Shown here one piece after another: positions 13,201 to 28,200 of a stretch of DNA of 64,000 nt. A program made the translations under genes and the position numbers. Numbering within the stretch: the first letter of the stretch is position 1; the number at the start of each line of letters is the position of its first letter. The notes under the pieces are model-generated. The model did not search any database. It had not been told where the DNA came from and worked only from the letters and a program-made list of their open reading frames with translations. Source of the stretch: Gordionus sp. m RMFG-2023 (Eukaryota; Nematomorpha; Gordioida; Chordodea; Parachordodidae); the NCBI RefSeq assembly GCF_954871325.1, contig NC_088775.1, forward strand, positions 71,153,561 through 71,217,560, written 5' to 3'.

Positions 13201-16200
13201 GTTTCTTCTGATAAAAGCTATTAATAGTGCTGTGAAGTAACGTTAAAAAAGTAACTAATTTTTTTGAAGAAATGGAACGCCATTCGTTACCTTCATCTAA
13301 AGGTAACGAGTAACGCGTTTCTTTTTTTTGAGTAACGGTAACGCAAAACGTTACTTTATATTTTTTCTTAAAATATCAATAAAAAGAAAAACATATTTTA
13401 TTGTATTATAAAATTACTTTCATTTATTTTATATTTTTTAATATTAATAATTTAAGCCGAGTTTTAATTCATATAAACCCCTTCCAACATTTTTTTTAAA
13501 TTCTCGTTGTTAAATTATCAGTCGAAATTAATATTCAAAGTAAAATAATGATATTATTAATTAATTTATCATTTATTTTAAAAGAATATTATGTCCATAG
13601 TACTTACTTCTTCAGATGAAAACCCTTCCCTTTATTATTTTAAACCAATTAAGAAAATTAATGGTACCAAATCTACACTTTGTAAATGTAAATTATGTCC
13701 CAACGCCAACGTCAAGTAGCTCAAACTTAAAAAAACATTTGAAGGTAAAGAATGAATTAATATATAATTAAACATATAAAAACTTAATCATGAAATGATC
13801 TTAAAAAAATTTATTTAATTTATTATAGATTTTATTATTAAAATACTATATATATAGCATCTTATTATTTAACCATGTATTTATTTTAATGAAAGTACAC
13901 AATAAAATAAATTTGAAATGTATAAATTTTATACAGATTATTATATAAATATTTTTTAAAAAATAAGATTACAATAAAATTTAAGTATCCTTGTTACTTA
14001 TAATGGTATTTAAAAAAAATATATAATTTAACAATTATATTTATAACTAATACAAATGAGTATATTATCAAAATATAAATAACTTTTATTGCAAATGTAA
14101 TATCTTTATAAAAAACATAAATATTATGACTAGACTAAGAATTTATTATAATTAAGTTTTGCATATAAAAATTTTAATACTAAAAATATTCTAATCTTAT
14201 TGTAATTTAATTATTTGAATTTAAAAAGTGAGAACTCTGAGATAGATTTGGTTATTTAACCTTTTTAAAGTTGAAAATGACCTTTCTTTAGTGCAGGTAT
14301 TAATATGTAAGGTAATAAAATATAAAAAAAAATTTGTTTTGATATTAGGCAGGGAATCTAAAGTGTAATTCACATGGAAAAGGTCTGCAAATCATTTAAT
14401 TTAAGGTCTCAAAGAGTGCTCTATTCTGTCAAGATGTAAAAAAAATTGTAACCAATCAACACACACTCATTGAGATGCAGAATCCATCTATGTCAAAGAC
14501 AAAAAAAAAATTGCAGCCATATAAAAATGTGATGTCAAGGCCTACTCTCATATTAAAAATTAACAAAGCATATGACACATGACAAAGAAATTAGTGGATT
14601 TAATGTGTATCCCAAAAATTGTCTGCACAACTGTGGATTCTTGGTCAGCTTATCATCGGTATATAAAAATATATAATCTATAGATTGATAATATTGTCTT
14701 TATAAAAAGTTCTTATTTAAGTATGACGGCACACTGGTTACACCCAGACACTCTTGAGAGGGTTTCAGCCTGCTTAGCTTGTAGAAGGCTAAACCAAAAA
14801 CATACATATGATTATCTAGCAAAAATAATCTTTGAAATTTTTACCATAATGCATTACCGATAATGCTAGAAATTATTTAAAAGCCTTCAAGTAAAAAAAA
14901 ATTATATAATATATTTATTAAAAATTTATTAGAGTATATGAACTAGGAGAGAAATCAGGTGATGAAAATGTTCCTATGCCATTATTTGATCTATTTGAAT
15001 ATCTAAATATTAATGATAGTATTGTATACTTACCTAAGCATCATTCCTGTTCAGCACACACTTAAAATCTTATTGCAAGTATTGACACTGAAAAGGCACT
15101 CAATGATGTCCATAATAAAACCATTTCAAAAATTACATTTTCTAAATGTAAGCTTTTGTGAAATAAACATGGGCAATCTTCTAACTGAGCAGCCATTTTT
15201 AAGATAAAGTGGGAAGATATTTGATTAAACCTTACCAAGATGGAATTCTTTCTATAACTCGCTATGGCTCTTTCAATTTTAGAGAGAGAAGAAAATATGC
15301 ATTTGGGAGGTTTTAAATAATTTTAAGTTTTGTAAGCCGTTTATTGATTCAATCCTGGAAGCCATAGATAAAAGGTATACAGTTCAAATATTGCTTATAA
15401 TTTATATTTTGACTATCATATTTCAATAGATTCAAACACATCTATGATGATGAATATATACTATCGGCAATAATTCACCCACTATTTAAATTGGATTGGC
15501 CCTGGATAAAATTAGAGGTCAATAAAGGAAGAATGCTGAAACTTATTTCCAGTTTGAGAAAAGATATTGATAAAGAAAGAACAGGCTTGATTCCTTTATC
15601 CAACACACACACTAGAATATCTTCAGATAATGATAAAAAAAATTTTGATGAGGAAATGAATTAAGATCTCTGTGAAGATGATCTTTCAAGCTTTTTTCAA
15701 AATAAAGATATTTCCTTAAATATTTTAATAAATTCCCCGAATTGAAATTTTTGATTATTAAATATAACACCACTCTCCCATCCTTTGCGCCAATTGAACG
15801 TGTTTAGCATGGCAAAAGCTGTGTTGAGTACTAAACGCTTATGATCAAAATTTTGAAAATCAATTGTTGTAAAATAAATAAAAAATTGTTACAATAAAGA
15901 TGTTATCTTATAATACATTATTTTTGTATAATTTTATCTATATATATATAAAAGCCTTGTCATAAAAATAGCGTTACGCTCTTATGTCCCATTTTTCATA
16001 TCACACTTTATAATATATATTCAAAAATTCGTTAAATTTGAAAAGTGCCTATGGCCCAATCGGGCAAGAACTTTGCTTACAAATCAAGATGGATTATAGG
16101 ACTTGGGTTCGAATCGCGGCAAATGTTTTTTTTTAATCTGGTAAAATATTTTTTTTTTCTTAATTTGACAAAATTAATCAAATAGATACGATTCAAATTT

Positions 16201-19200
16201 TAGCTACTTTAAAATTCAAACTATTTTCCTGCACAAGATAATTGAATACACACCTAATATTATACCTATTCCTAAATATTTAGGGATCATTAGAACTAAT
16301 TCAAGTACGAGATTTATTTAAATACTTTTTTAATTCTTGAATTTATGTATAATTTGAAATTTAAACCATTATATGGGGAATCAGAATTTATCTTTTATTT
16401 GATGAAGGGATGAATCAAAAATTTTCCTATCTTATGAGGTGTTATTTAAAAATTTATATTTATTTGGGGTTATTCTAAAATTTCCCATTATTTTTATAAA
16501 ATATGTTAATAAAGTATATATTTAGTAATTTTAATTTATGTGTACAATTAAAAAGTCTTTTAAATTAAATTTTTATTCATTTGTATTTTATAATCTAAAA
16601 ATTTATTCTTGCAGATGAGAGTTTTATGTTAAAACCCTTAAGAAGGATATATTCCACATTGAATTTTATACAACTTTATATCTCTTAATTAGGTAATTTT
16701 TATGCATAAGTAAATATTTGCATCTCTCTTATCTTTTCTGAAATTGGTCTTTCTACATGCATTCCATAGTTTTGTATATTCTCTAATAACTTCATAATTT
16801 AATTGTAGAATGTATATTTTTCATAACTTATTATAACATTTTTATTAAATGTATAACTTTTTTGTTTTACTTATATATAATTTGACTATGATTAAAGTTA
16901 ACCTCCTATTATTTGTTAACTTCGAATATCTTTTTATTTTTTCTATTGTAATTTAATAACAATGTCTTAAATTTAAATTTATATTTTGTAACTAAGTAAT
17001 AAATCATTTGGAAGGGTGGTGGTTTGTTTAAAATTTAAATAAGGATGAACATATTCATATAAATACCAGGAGCTAACCAGTAGAATGATAGGTAAATCAG
17101 ATATTTCCCCTTCATTTGATCCTAGTTTTGAAAAATTTTCCCAATAATATAAATGGCAAAAAATAAATATATAATAGACAGATTTAATTCTTATAAACCC
17201 CTATATCACACCTATTTTTCTGAATCCAAGGAAAAAATAAATTATTCTGGGTTTTCCTGGGTTTGGGAAATATTTTTTATAATTAATATGGACTTGGAAG
17301 TAGCTTGGGAAACATTTTTTAAAATTAATATAGTCTTAGATTCCTGAAATTTTTTAATTTTAAATATGGGTTAGAAATTGGGCTGAAAATTTCTTTTGGA
17401 GACATGGCCAGACCTGATCAAAAACCAAAGCCCATGCAACTTCCATAATTTTTAAATGCATTGTGACTTTTTATATATTTTATTTCAGTTCTTATCAAAT
17501 TTATTATGGTCTTTTTGAGAAAATTTTTCCAAGTGCATGGACCTGGCTTGTGAATTTTTTTAATATTGGGCATAGGTGTAATATTTAACACAATTATTTA
17601 TATGGCCCTCAGGTAAAAGCTTAAATATATTTTTATTCAAAAATAGTATTCATTCTCAGTCTTAATGGGTTGGCCTTTGTCTGAAGTAGGGGTGAGCTGG
17701 GTTAAAATAGAATAAAATATAGATATGGTTTTTAGAGATTTACCTATCTCCCAGGTTAGGAAAAAATTTTGAAAATTACTATGGGTAGGCCAGGCTTGGG
17801 AAAATTTTTTTTATAAAATTTTTATAGGTTGGGCTGGGTTTGAAAAATATTTTTATAAATTATATTAGGTTAGACTTGGGGAAAATTTTTCAAAAATAAT
17901 ATGAGCTAGAATGCTTTAGAATTTTTTTTATTATTAACCATGAGTCAGACATTGGCTTAAAAAAATAGGCCTGGGCTCGGCCTGATCAAAAAACCTCGGC
18001 CCATAAAAATCTGATTTTGATTGCATTTTTAACATTATGATTAGAGAACTGCACGGGCTGTCCTTAGCCCAGCCCGACCCCGGACATCAAAAAAATTTTT
18101 TCTCGTGTTCGGGTTGTAAAAGCTGTCCGACCCGAAAATAAATAATAATATTAATATCTTAAATAGTCAGTATAATTTATATTAATTATAAAATCATATT
18201 ATTTAATATTTATCACATTTTAGGATTAAAATGTCAATCATATTAACATGTCATGTCATTATTATTTTATAAACCTAACAACCGGATACCAAGCTATTTT
18301 ATCACTAAATTGTGTGTTTCCCGTGAATTACAAGATAAGACATATTTTATGTACTAAAGATAAGTTTTATTCATTATTTATCTAGCCTATTATACATTGT
18401 CTTTTTTAACATTTGTTTTAAAAAATTTCCATATAAAATTTAAGATTGGGATTTGATTCAGGGGAACTTATTTCTAATTTAAATTTCACTACCATAAATG
18501 TTAATCATCCTAGAAATTAAAAAATATTATATAAATATGGTAATGATATTCTAAGTTACATTTATATATAAAATATAATCTTTACTTATTTCGTTTTGGT
18601 ATTATTATTATTTTATTTTTTTATCTATCTACCTTAATATGAGTTGTAAATTTTAAAGCTAATTTTGGTTGTCACCATAAATGTTAATCATCCTAGAAAT
18701 TAAAAAATATTATATAAATATGGTAATGATATTCTAAGTTACATTTATATATAAAATATAATCTTTACTTATTTCGTTTTGGTATTATTATTATTTTATT
18801 TTTTTATCTATCTACCTTAATATGAGTTGTAAATTTTAAAGCTAATTTTGGTTGTCAATATTTTAAAATATGGCAGAAAAAAATTAGGAAATTAATACAA
18901 GATTCTCAAAGAAAATAAGATGTATACTGATATGTAAAATTTAAAACATGAATATTAAAAAAAATCTGTATCTGTATCTTTTGTCAAGAAAATGAAAAAG
19001 ATACAAGATTCTTTTCAGAATTAAGGATCTTAGATACAGATATCAGTATCTTATTAAAAATGTCAAAATATACTGAGTACAAGATATAAAGGGATCTTGT
19101 ATCATGTATCTTTAGATACAAGTATTCGCAGTACTGCCCAACTCTGTTTATTTCAGTCTAATTGATTAAAGCCATTTTAAATATTTTTTTTAGATTTTAG

Positions 19201-22200
19201 ACAAAGCCATATTAAAAAAAATATCTCAATGGATGCAAAATTAAAAAAAAATGGTGAAAAGATTAAGATAAAAGAGTATGAAGTAAAGAGAATCTTAATG
19301 GAAAATCCAATGTATGGAAGAAATTTTCATTTATATATGATGAAAATAAAGAAAAACTTAATTATGTCATTTGTATTATATGAAAATTTATTTATGTATA
19401 TAATTCAATAACAACAGGTTAGATATTTATACATAAAATATGATCTTATTAAATTATTTTAGGCGGCTAGCAGTGAAAGGGCGTTTTCAGCTGCTGGTAG
19501 GGCCTTTGAGGAGAGAAGGACTCGTTTAAAGCCAGATAAACTGGACGCCTCTTTATTTATATATCATAATTATTCACTTTGTGTTAATTTTGATAATGAT
19601 ATTGATGAAGTCAATATAATATAATATGTTCATTATATTTTTTATATATTTATTAACTTTTATATCATTTCTATATTCGCATAAATGATGCTTATTGTAT
19701 TATATAATCGTTATAATTTTTAAATTCGCTTGTATATTAATCGTTTTATAATATTTTTTACAAATTTAATAAAATGCAACTTAATATATATCTTGAATAG
19801 ATTATGGCCGTCAAATAAACTTTTATTTAAGGTGGCTGAACTGAATAAATACACATAAATTTTTTTTTGGTTATTATAATATTAAAACTTAAATTGCAAA
19901 ATTTTATTCGGGTCGGGCTCGGGTTGGATTAAAAAATGTGTGCTCAGGCTCAGGTCGGGCTCGGACAAAAAATTTTTTTAATTTGGGCTCGGGTTGCGAA
20001 AAAATTACTTTGCAGTTCTCTAATTATGATTATTTAAATATTTTATTTCAGTTCTCAACTACCAAATTATTATATTCATTGGGCTTGGAAGAATTTTTCA
20101 AAATTATTATGGCTTTGTACTTTGCCTGGAAATTTTTTTAATATTAAATATTAGGTATAAATGATCAGTAATATTTAACAAATAATATTAATATTATCAA
20201 GTAAAAGCTTTAAATTAAATTCTACCAAACCATAGTATTAACACTTAGTTTTAATGGATTAAACCTGGCCTAAAGGGGGAGGGGGGGGGATTAAAAGAAT
20301 AAATTGGATATTATTTTCAGTAACAACTATCATAAAAGTAAGAAGAAAATTCTCATTCCCCGTCATTTTTGACAGGCTATCTTCTAGTTCATATTATAAT
20401 TATATATGAAAATTTTATTATAAAAAGATCTTATCTTATATGTTCTTTTTATATATTTTTATTTTATTATATATTGTCGGAAAAAAATAAATATTTTTTT
20501 GCATTATATATAACATTTAATTTTTTTAAGTAATGAGTAGCCCGTTACTTTTTTGAAAAGTCTGTAACGCGCGTTCCTTTTATAAAATGGTAACGAGTAA
20601 CAGTAACGCGTTCCATTTTTCAGATGTAACGAGTCAGTAACGCGTTTCATTTTTGTAGTAACGTTTACGCACTAGTTATTAATGAATATTCCATATAAAA
20701 ACGAAATTATTTTAAATGAATAACTAATGATTTATTTAGTGTTGTCAAATAGGTCAATCAATTTGGAACATTTCTTAAAAACAGCTAACTCAATATTTTT
20801 ATCAGAAAAATTATGCACGCCTCATGATTTTGCTCATATAGCAACAAAGGTTTGGTCATCTATTAGCAAAATCTCAAGGCATATGTGGGCATCTATATTT
20901 GCTTCCAGTATTTATAAAAGGCAAAGTATAAACAATATATTTAAATTTGGGTAGAAAAAATTGAATGGTTAAATAAAGGTGCTAAATCGAAATTATATAT
21001 AGATATTTTTATTTATTTTAAATCTGAATTAAACAACTCGAATTCACAATAAAAATCAAGATTTATACCAAAAAAAGTGATTTATTGGTTTTCACCAAAA
21101 ATTAGACAGACGAATCTTATCATATAAATATTTTTTAATTTAAGACTCAAGTTGTGAATTTAGTTGGCTAAATTAAACACTCCGAGTCAAGTTTAATTAT
21201 ATTTATATTCTTATTGAATTTGACTAAGTAGTATAGGGTCCACTGTGGTTTTTTATACTCTACTTTGAATATAATGATAATACCAATATTCATTTAAAAT
21301 TTTTAATGGATATTAAAATAACCATAAAATTATTAATTTTGTATATTGACACTAGACCTATTATTCACCATAACATAGTATTTGTCAATTTAATTGTAGA
21401 TTAACCTATAATCAATAGCATGTTATTATACCTCTTCAACTCCAATGTAAAATTGTTTGATCCCCTCGAGAGTTAGTTCTTCCTTCTTCAATAAAATTTT
21501 GATGGCGTTCTTTTTCATGAATTGTCGGGTTACTTGTAAAACTTCTATGGGCATAGTAGCAGATAATAAGATGATCTTTGTTTAAAAAAATTCATTTTGT
21601 AACATAAATACTTTGAAATTTAAATATTTGATTATGCATATAGATAAAATGCATAATTTGGAATTACGAATCCATTTGTGTCGATTTATAATTCCAACAC
21701 CAGCCCAGTATAATAAAAATTATGTCTGCCTGGCCTGGCCCAAATTTATTTATATAAAGAAAATGAAATATTTATTTAATTTTAAAATATACTACAAATA
21801 AAAGGTATTAGGAGGGCATTCTTTCCTGCAAAAATTTAAAATATACATCAATTTATTTCACAAAATTGAATATTATAATTATAAATATAAGCCTAGCCAA
21901 AATCTTTTAAAGAATATTATGCTCTAAAAGCCCAAAAAGGCCTATTTATAATTTATATAGATGTAAAAAAGGTAATTGATCTTAAATTATATTAAAAAAA
22001 TAAAAATTTTAGTAAAAATATAACTGAAACAAGTTAATAGATGGTACTAAATAAAGGATAATGAATTCAAAAACTCTGAGGAAAATATATGCTAGAAACC
22101 CATCATTTAAAATACTGAATGAAGAAAAATGTTATATTACATAATTACATTTAGCTATCATTTTAAAATAATTTCTCAGTGGCATGAATTAGCAAAGGAT

Positions 22201-25200
22201 ACAAATACACCTAATCGTGAAAGTTGATTATTTTTCATAGTAGAAAATATTGAAAGTTAAATGGTAAGTGAAAATCAGTATAAATATCGGATCGGTGTAA
22301 ATGTGTGGATTGGCACAGCCCAAATATTTAAAATATTAATGATTTTAATGAATATTTATTTTATACACAAAATATAATTTATTGAATCTTCTTTATTTAC
22401 ACCAGAAAAAATGCATTATCCTCCAAAAAAGCATTTATTTTGGTTTATTTCTAACATAACTTAAATATAAATGAGATAAAATAAAATAAACAAGTTTAAT
22501 ATTATAATTTAGATTTCTATTAATATTTCATTATAGAAAAAGGAACATAAAACAAGACAGTATTAATAGTTATTTTTTATGTAAAAATTACTAATTTTTT
22601 CTCAGACAGTAAAATACAGATTGTGAAAAAATTAATAGTCTAAGATTAACAGCTCAGATGAAAAGAAGGCAGGTCAAGGAGGTCTGATATATCTATAATA
22701 GGATTATCTAAAAAAAGGAAAGATAAGTAAAAAAAGAAAAATATTTATAATTTTAATAAAAAAGCAATTAAAGATGACAGATATTATTGGCATTAAAAGA
22801 ATACCTAAATTTGCTGATGACATGGGAAGGTATTTATCATAAAATTTATGTTATTATTTTAACAAGAAAAAACAGTTATAAATAATTCTCAAATGGAGTT
22901 TATAAATTTCACAATCAATGCTGCAGGTTAGTGTTATTAATATTAAAATATATAAAATTAGGTGATAAATAGCACAAATTATGATAATAATCAGATAATT
23001 CATAGTAACTGTTAAATAAATAATATTTATGCATTGATTTTTATCAGAAAAGTTATTTAAACCCCTTACATCATTATCCAAAACAGAGATCTTATGAACT
23101 AGGCCAGCCCTCTGGTAATTATAATAAATATTACAAATGTGGAGAGCCATAACAGTTTTTTGCAATGAACTTGGGGCAAATATAATAAATCATTCTGATT
23201 TTATTAGTGTTAATCACATTTCCTAGACACTTTGGGAGAGTGTAATTTTGTTTTTAAAATCTCAAATTGGCATTTATTCTTGACATAACTGATTTAAAGT
23301 GTATAAAATAAAATATTATTTATATTTTGAGGGAAAGGTAGAGTTAAATAGTATTTTATCAACAATAACATGTTTTTTATATATATGCAGCTTCTTGTAT
23401 AGATTAGTTTGTAATACATCATGGTTAGGAAATAAAATGCAGCATTTATAACTTTTTGCAGAAAATTTTTCAAATATACTAATTTAAATTAAAAAATTTT
23501 TTTTACAGTTATATTAAAACCTTTTCATTATATATATATATATCATCAGCTGAGAATTAGATTATTATTTAAATTTTTTTTAAAACAATTATATTAAAAC
23601 CCTTACATTATATATATGTTAGTGTCAATGTGTTTTTTCTTCAACTTTAAAACATTTTTAGAGTGTGTTTTTTAAAATTTGATTTTATCAGAAATGTATT
23701 CTATAATGTTTGGAATAGCTAACCTATGAATTTAAGACAATTTTTCATAAACTTTTAAGCTTAATATAATATATATTCGATTTTCCATATATTTTTTATA
23801 TGGGTAATTCCATGACAAATCGACCAGAGATTCGGCCGACCATCTCAAAACAGAATGAAACTTGGCATGTTTGTTATTTATGTTGTAAATGTTATTAAAT
23901 CAAAATTTTAGAGTGGTAGCTCAACCAGATCCAAAGATATACGCCTTCAAAGCCCAAAATCGCGAAGTGCGTGATTTCATTAAATCTTGTTATTTTAAAA
24001 AATACTAATTAATTACAGTAGTAATATGATTTGTTGTAACACATTTTCATAAAGTGAAAAAACTTTCTTATATAGTTAAATAACTCTCAATAATTATTGT
24101 AAAAAACATTTTGATATAAATTAAATTTTTTAAAAAAATTTTTATTTTTGATAAAAAAAATTTAAAAGTTTTTAAACTTTAATGAAGATTAACATCAAAG
24201 TTATGAATCAAATAGTTTTTTTTGGACACAAGTTTAAGTGGAAAAATGAGAATTCAAAAAAAATTTTTTAATAATAAAGTTCTTAAACTTTTATACTAAC
24301 GTCAAAGTTATGAATCGAATATATTTTTTTATGTTTTGGACATAAGTTTAAGTGGAAAAATTAGAATTTTAAAAGATATTATATAAAAAAAAATTTCTAA
24401 GATTTTTACAATACCTTTTTTAAATTTAAAGCATTATTCCAATATTTTAATTTTACTTTTAGTTATCCAAAGAATGGAAATCAGGATAAGAAATTTGAAT
24501 AATTTCTTAAATAAACATGAGTGAAAACTCGAATTTAGGGTTTTCAGATAATTCTTATTTGTTTAGAATTTTTTATGATCAATTCGAAATATAAATAAAA
24601 TATTACACAATATAAATCAATTACAAATTCAATCATTTAAAGGAATGCATCGAATTCCCTTTTCAATAAACTTTATGGTGTGAGAATAAAAATTTGAAAA
24701 ATTATATGTAAAATAATTGCCTAAAATACTCGTAACAATTGAAATAACTTCATTTCAATTATTGGGTTTGGGAGAATTTGATCTATATTGATTTTTAATT
24801 ACTCCGAAAAAATTTTCTATCGGATTTAATTGCGGCGAGGGTGGTAAAAATATGATATTTGGATAATTCTCACTAATTTTCCTCGCTCGATGTATAGGAG
24901 CATTATCCATTATAAGTAATGAATTTGATGGTAAAAGTGCGAATAATTAATCCAGGTATGCCTTGAATTTTATCGCAGTAAAAGCCCCATCTATTATTGT
25001 GAATTTTTTCAATCCACTTATTCCTATTGTGCATAGGACTGATATATTTTTCCTCTTGGAGGGAGGTAACTTAACAGATGGCCGTTTCCCCAAAGGTGCC
25101 CACCCATAATGAGAAATAATATGGTTATTAAACCCTGTCTCGTCCAGAAAGTATACATTTTTAAAAGAAATATTTATCATCTTTTCACAATATAACTTTC

Positions 25201-28200
25201 GAGTTTGAATTACATCTGGAGAGTTTCAACTATCGGGTTCTTTCCCAACCCTTTTTCGACTCCAGCCCATTAATTTAATGCATTTAGATATAGCTGATTC
25301 GCTCAACCTTAGATGTGGCGGCAAATGTTTTATAATACTTTTCATTGTATAGCCGTTATTATTACCAAACAATTCAGCTATATGCGATTGAAGTTCTGTA
25401 GTGTATTTCTTCTTACGCCCTCGTTGTTTTATTATATAATAAGATAAAGGGTCGTCATAATATTCATGAAAAGTTTCCTGTTTGAAACGATAAACAGAAC
25501 CAATGGATAAATTTAGATCATGGGCAATTGTCTTTGCATTGGGCTGATCATCAATTGGTTTGCTCAGCCATATTTTAGCCAATTTCATTTTTTTTCTTCA
25601 AACGAATAGGATCAAAATTTGGTTGCTCTTGAATATTAGAATGACATCGATTTGTAATGTCAGTTAGGCATCTAAGGGAATTTGATGGGATAGGTGAATA
25701 ACTTTGGTATATATTTGTTATTTCAGATAACCCCACGAGAGAATTAGAAGATTCATTAGGTGTATCTAAAATTTTATATATAAGGTTAGTAAATAATAGA
25801 ATATTATATTAACAAACCTGAAACTGCAAACCTGAAACTGGAGATAGATTCAAAATACTAACGATAGTAAAATTTGACATTTAAAAAAATGGAAATATAG
25901 TTTTTATGGAAAAAAAAATTATAAAATAAATATAAGTTTAAAATTAAAATTGTCGCAAATTCAAGAAAGAATTATTATAGGTTTTAATTTAAGTTAATTA
26001 CTCGAAGTTTTTAAAAATATGTTTTTCTCAAAATTTTCTTTAAAATTTTTAAAAGTTTTTTTAAAAAAGGATGTATTTTTCTCAACAAGTTTTTACAATA
26101 ATTATGGAAAGTTAAATTAAAGTGTCGGGGCTTTCGTTATGGGTAGAATGGTTGGTGGCACATCTCGATGATTTTTGATATGCGTCATTTTAGGTTAATA
26201 AAAGCAACTACAACATTTAAATTTTATTTAATTTTAAAACCAAAAAAAAATAAGAATTACCCTTAATTCGAATTTTCTTTCACCTATGTTTATTAAGAAA
26301 ATATCAAATTTCTTATCCTGATTTCCATTCTTTAGATAACTAAAAGTAACATTAATATATTGTAATAATACTTTAAATTTAAAAAAATTTATAATGCATT
26401 TTAAAAAAAAATTATTCTAAAAATCTTAGAAAATTTTTATTCTCATTTTCCCACTTAAACTTGGGTCCAAAACATAAAAAAATTATATTCGATTCATAAC
26501 TTTGACGTTAATCTTCATTAAAGTTTAAAAACTCTTATTATTAATTTTAAAAAAATTATATCAAAAATTTTTAAAAATTTTATCAAAATGTTTTTACAAT
26601 AATTATGGAAAGTTATTTAACTATATAAAAATGTTTTTTCACATTATGAAAATGTGTTACAACAATTCATATTATTACTGTATATATCATTTTATAGCCC
26701 TTAAAATTATTCGATTCATAACTTTGACGTTAATCTTCATTAAAGTTTAAAAACTCTTATTATTAATTTAAAAAAAATTATATCAAAAATTTTTAAAAAT
26801 TTTATCAAAATGTTTTTACAATAATTATGGAAAGTTAACTATATAAAAATGTTTTTTCACATTATGAAAATGTGTTACAACAATTCATATTATTACTGTA
26901 TATATTTCATATTATTACTGTATATATCATTTTATAGCCCTTAAAATTATTCGATTCATAACTTTGACGTTAATCTTCATTAAAGTTTAAAAACTCTTAT
27001 TATTAATTTAAAAAAAATTATATCAAAAATTTTTAAAAATTTTATCAAAATGTTTTTACAATAATTATGGAAAGTTAACTATATAAAAATGTTTTTTCAC
27101 ATTATGAAAATGTGTTACAACAATTCATATTATTACTGTATATATCATTTTATAGCCCTTAAAATTTCAAGTGTTTTCTTATTTCCAGTAAAAATAAAAA
27201 ATTAAGTTAGGAGGGGATTTTTTTTCGGTGTTAATGTTCACTAAAAATGTTTTATATTAAACGATTTAATAAAAAATCTCGATAGCCATTTTTGTTTTTT
27301 TTAATTTTATTTATATTTTTATTAATAAAAAATGTAATATAGATGGCGTTATATTAAATTTTTTATAATATATAATTTTTAATAAAAATATAAATAGTAT
27401 TGTGATTAAAATTAAAAAATCAATTGAGTATAACTAAGAATGATGTCCTAGGGCGATATGTAGGCAGGCAGCCCATACAGATATATTTTTATAAGGACGC
27501 TATATTTTAAAATAATCATATTTTAAAATTTTATACACAAACAATATAAAAATAAATACCTCTTGTTTTAATCTTATCCTATTTTGTACTTATTAATAGA
27601 TTTCTTGAGACGATAATTTGTAGGCACGTCCTGTCACTATAATAGGAACTACTATTGATATTATTTGATTAATGGGTAACCATATCATTTCCGCAATTGT
27701 GGGGTAAAAGAAGGATGGTGATGGTCCATGGGGATGAAAAAGGAAATATTCCTCAGTAATTTCATTCTTTTTTAGTACTGTGGCTAACCACCAAAAATCG
27801 TAAACACATGTTACGAATCCTTTAATATCGGCAAAAGACAAATTATCGGCATTTAAGATATTGTTATGAATATATTTTTGATTTAAGTTTACTCAAACTC
27901 AATACAGCATGTATTTCTGGAGTTTTTGGAATGGGACGAGCTAAATTGAATCTTTCTTGTAGTTTAATCTTGTAAATTGTATTGTTCTTTGGTTATATAT
28001 GTAAAATTTACTGATGGCATGTTTTGTTTTGCAAATTGATATAAATCAACTGGCTTAAAATGTGTCCAGAACTGATTCGCTGAAGGTTTGAACATGCTGC
28101 TAATCTTTGTAATGTTCCACCAAGGTCATCACATGGACCTTTCCATGGGATGTAGGTGAAAAATGCCATTCAGCTGCTACACCAAAATCTGATTCATGAT

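Larger units (their letters stand above)
18042..20022 (+). mobile_element. hAT transposon nested inside the larger hAT (1981 bp)
   Basis: Termini TAGAGAACTGCACGGGCTG and TTTGCAGTTCTCTA, with GGGCTCGGGT-type subterminal repeats at both ends. It is flanked by a perfect 8-bp duplication ATTATGAT (18034-18041 and 20023-20030). It carries a C-terminal transposase exon at 19463-19624 and an internal 188-bp tandem duplication. Confidence 0.92.
13225..20674 (+). mobile_element. 7.45-kb hAT composite element in eIF4A intron 7
   Basis: Termini TAGTGCTGTGAAGTAACG and the inverted AACGTTTACGCACTA, each followed inward by many GTAACG/CGTTAC motifs (13235-13370 and 20530-20670), as in a known animal hAT group. 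Flanks GCTATTAA (13217-13224) and GTTATTAA (20675-20682) match at seven of eight bases. It encloses a broken transposase (13590-15880), a tRNA-like relic, diverged duplications and a complete second hAT (18042-20022). Confidence 0.85.

Noticed and set aside
16046-16130. Functional tRNA gene
   Set aside because: A and B boxes are good but acceptor and anticodon stems do not pair.
22854-23165. 103-codon frame on the minus strand within eIF4A intron 6
   Set aside because: Ile/Leu/Tyr-rich composition expected of AT-rich DNA; no motif.
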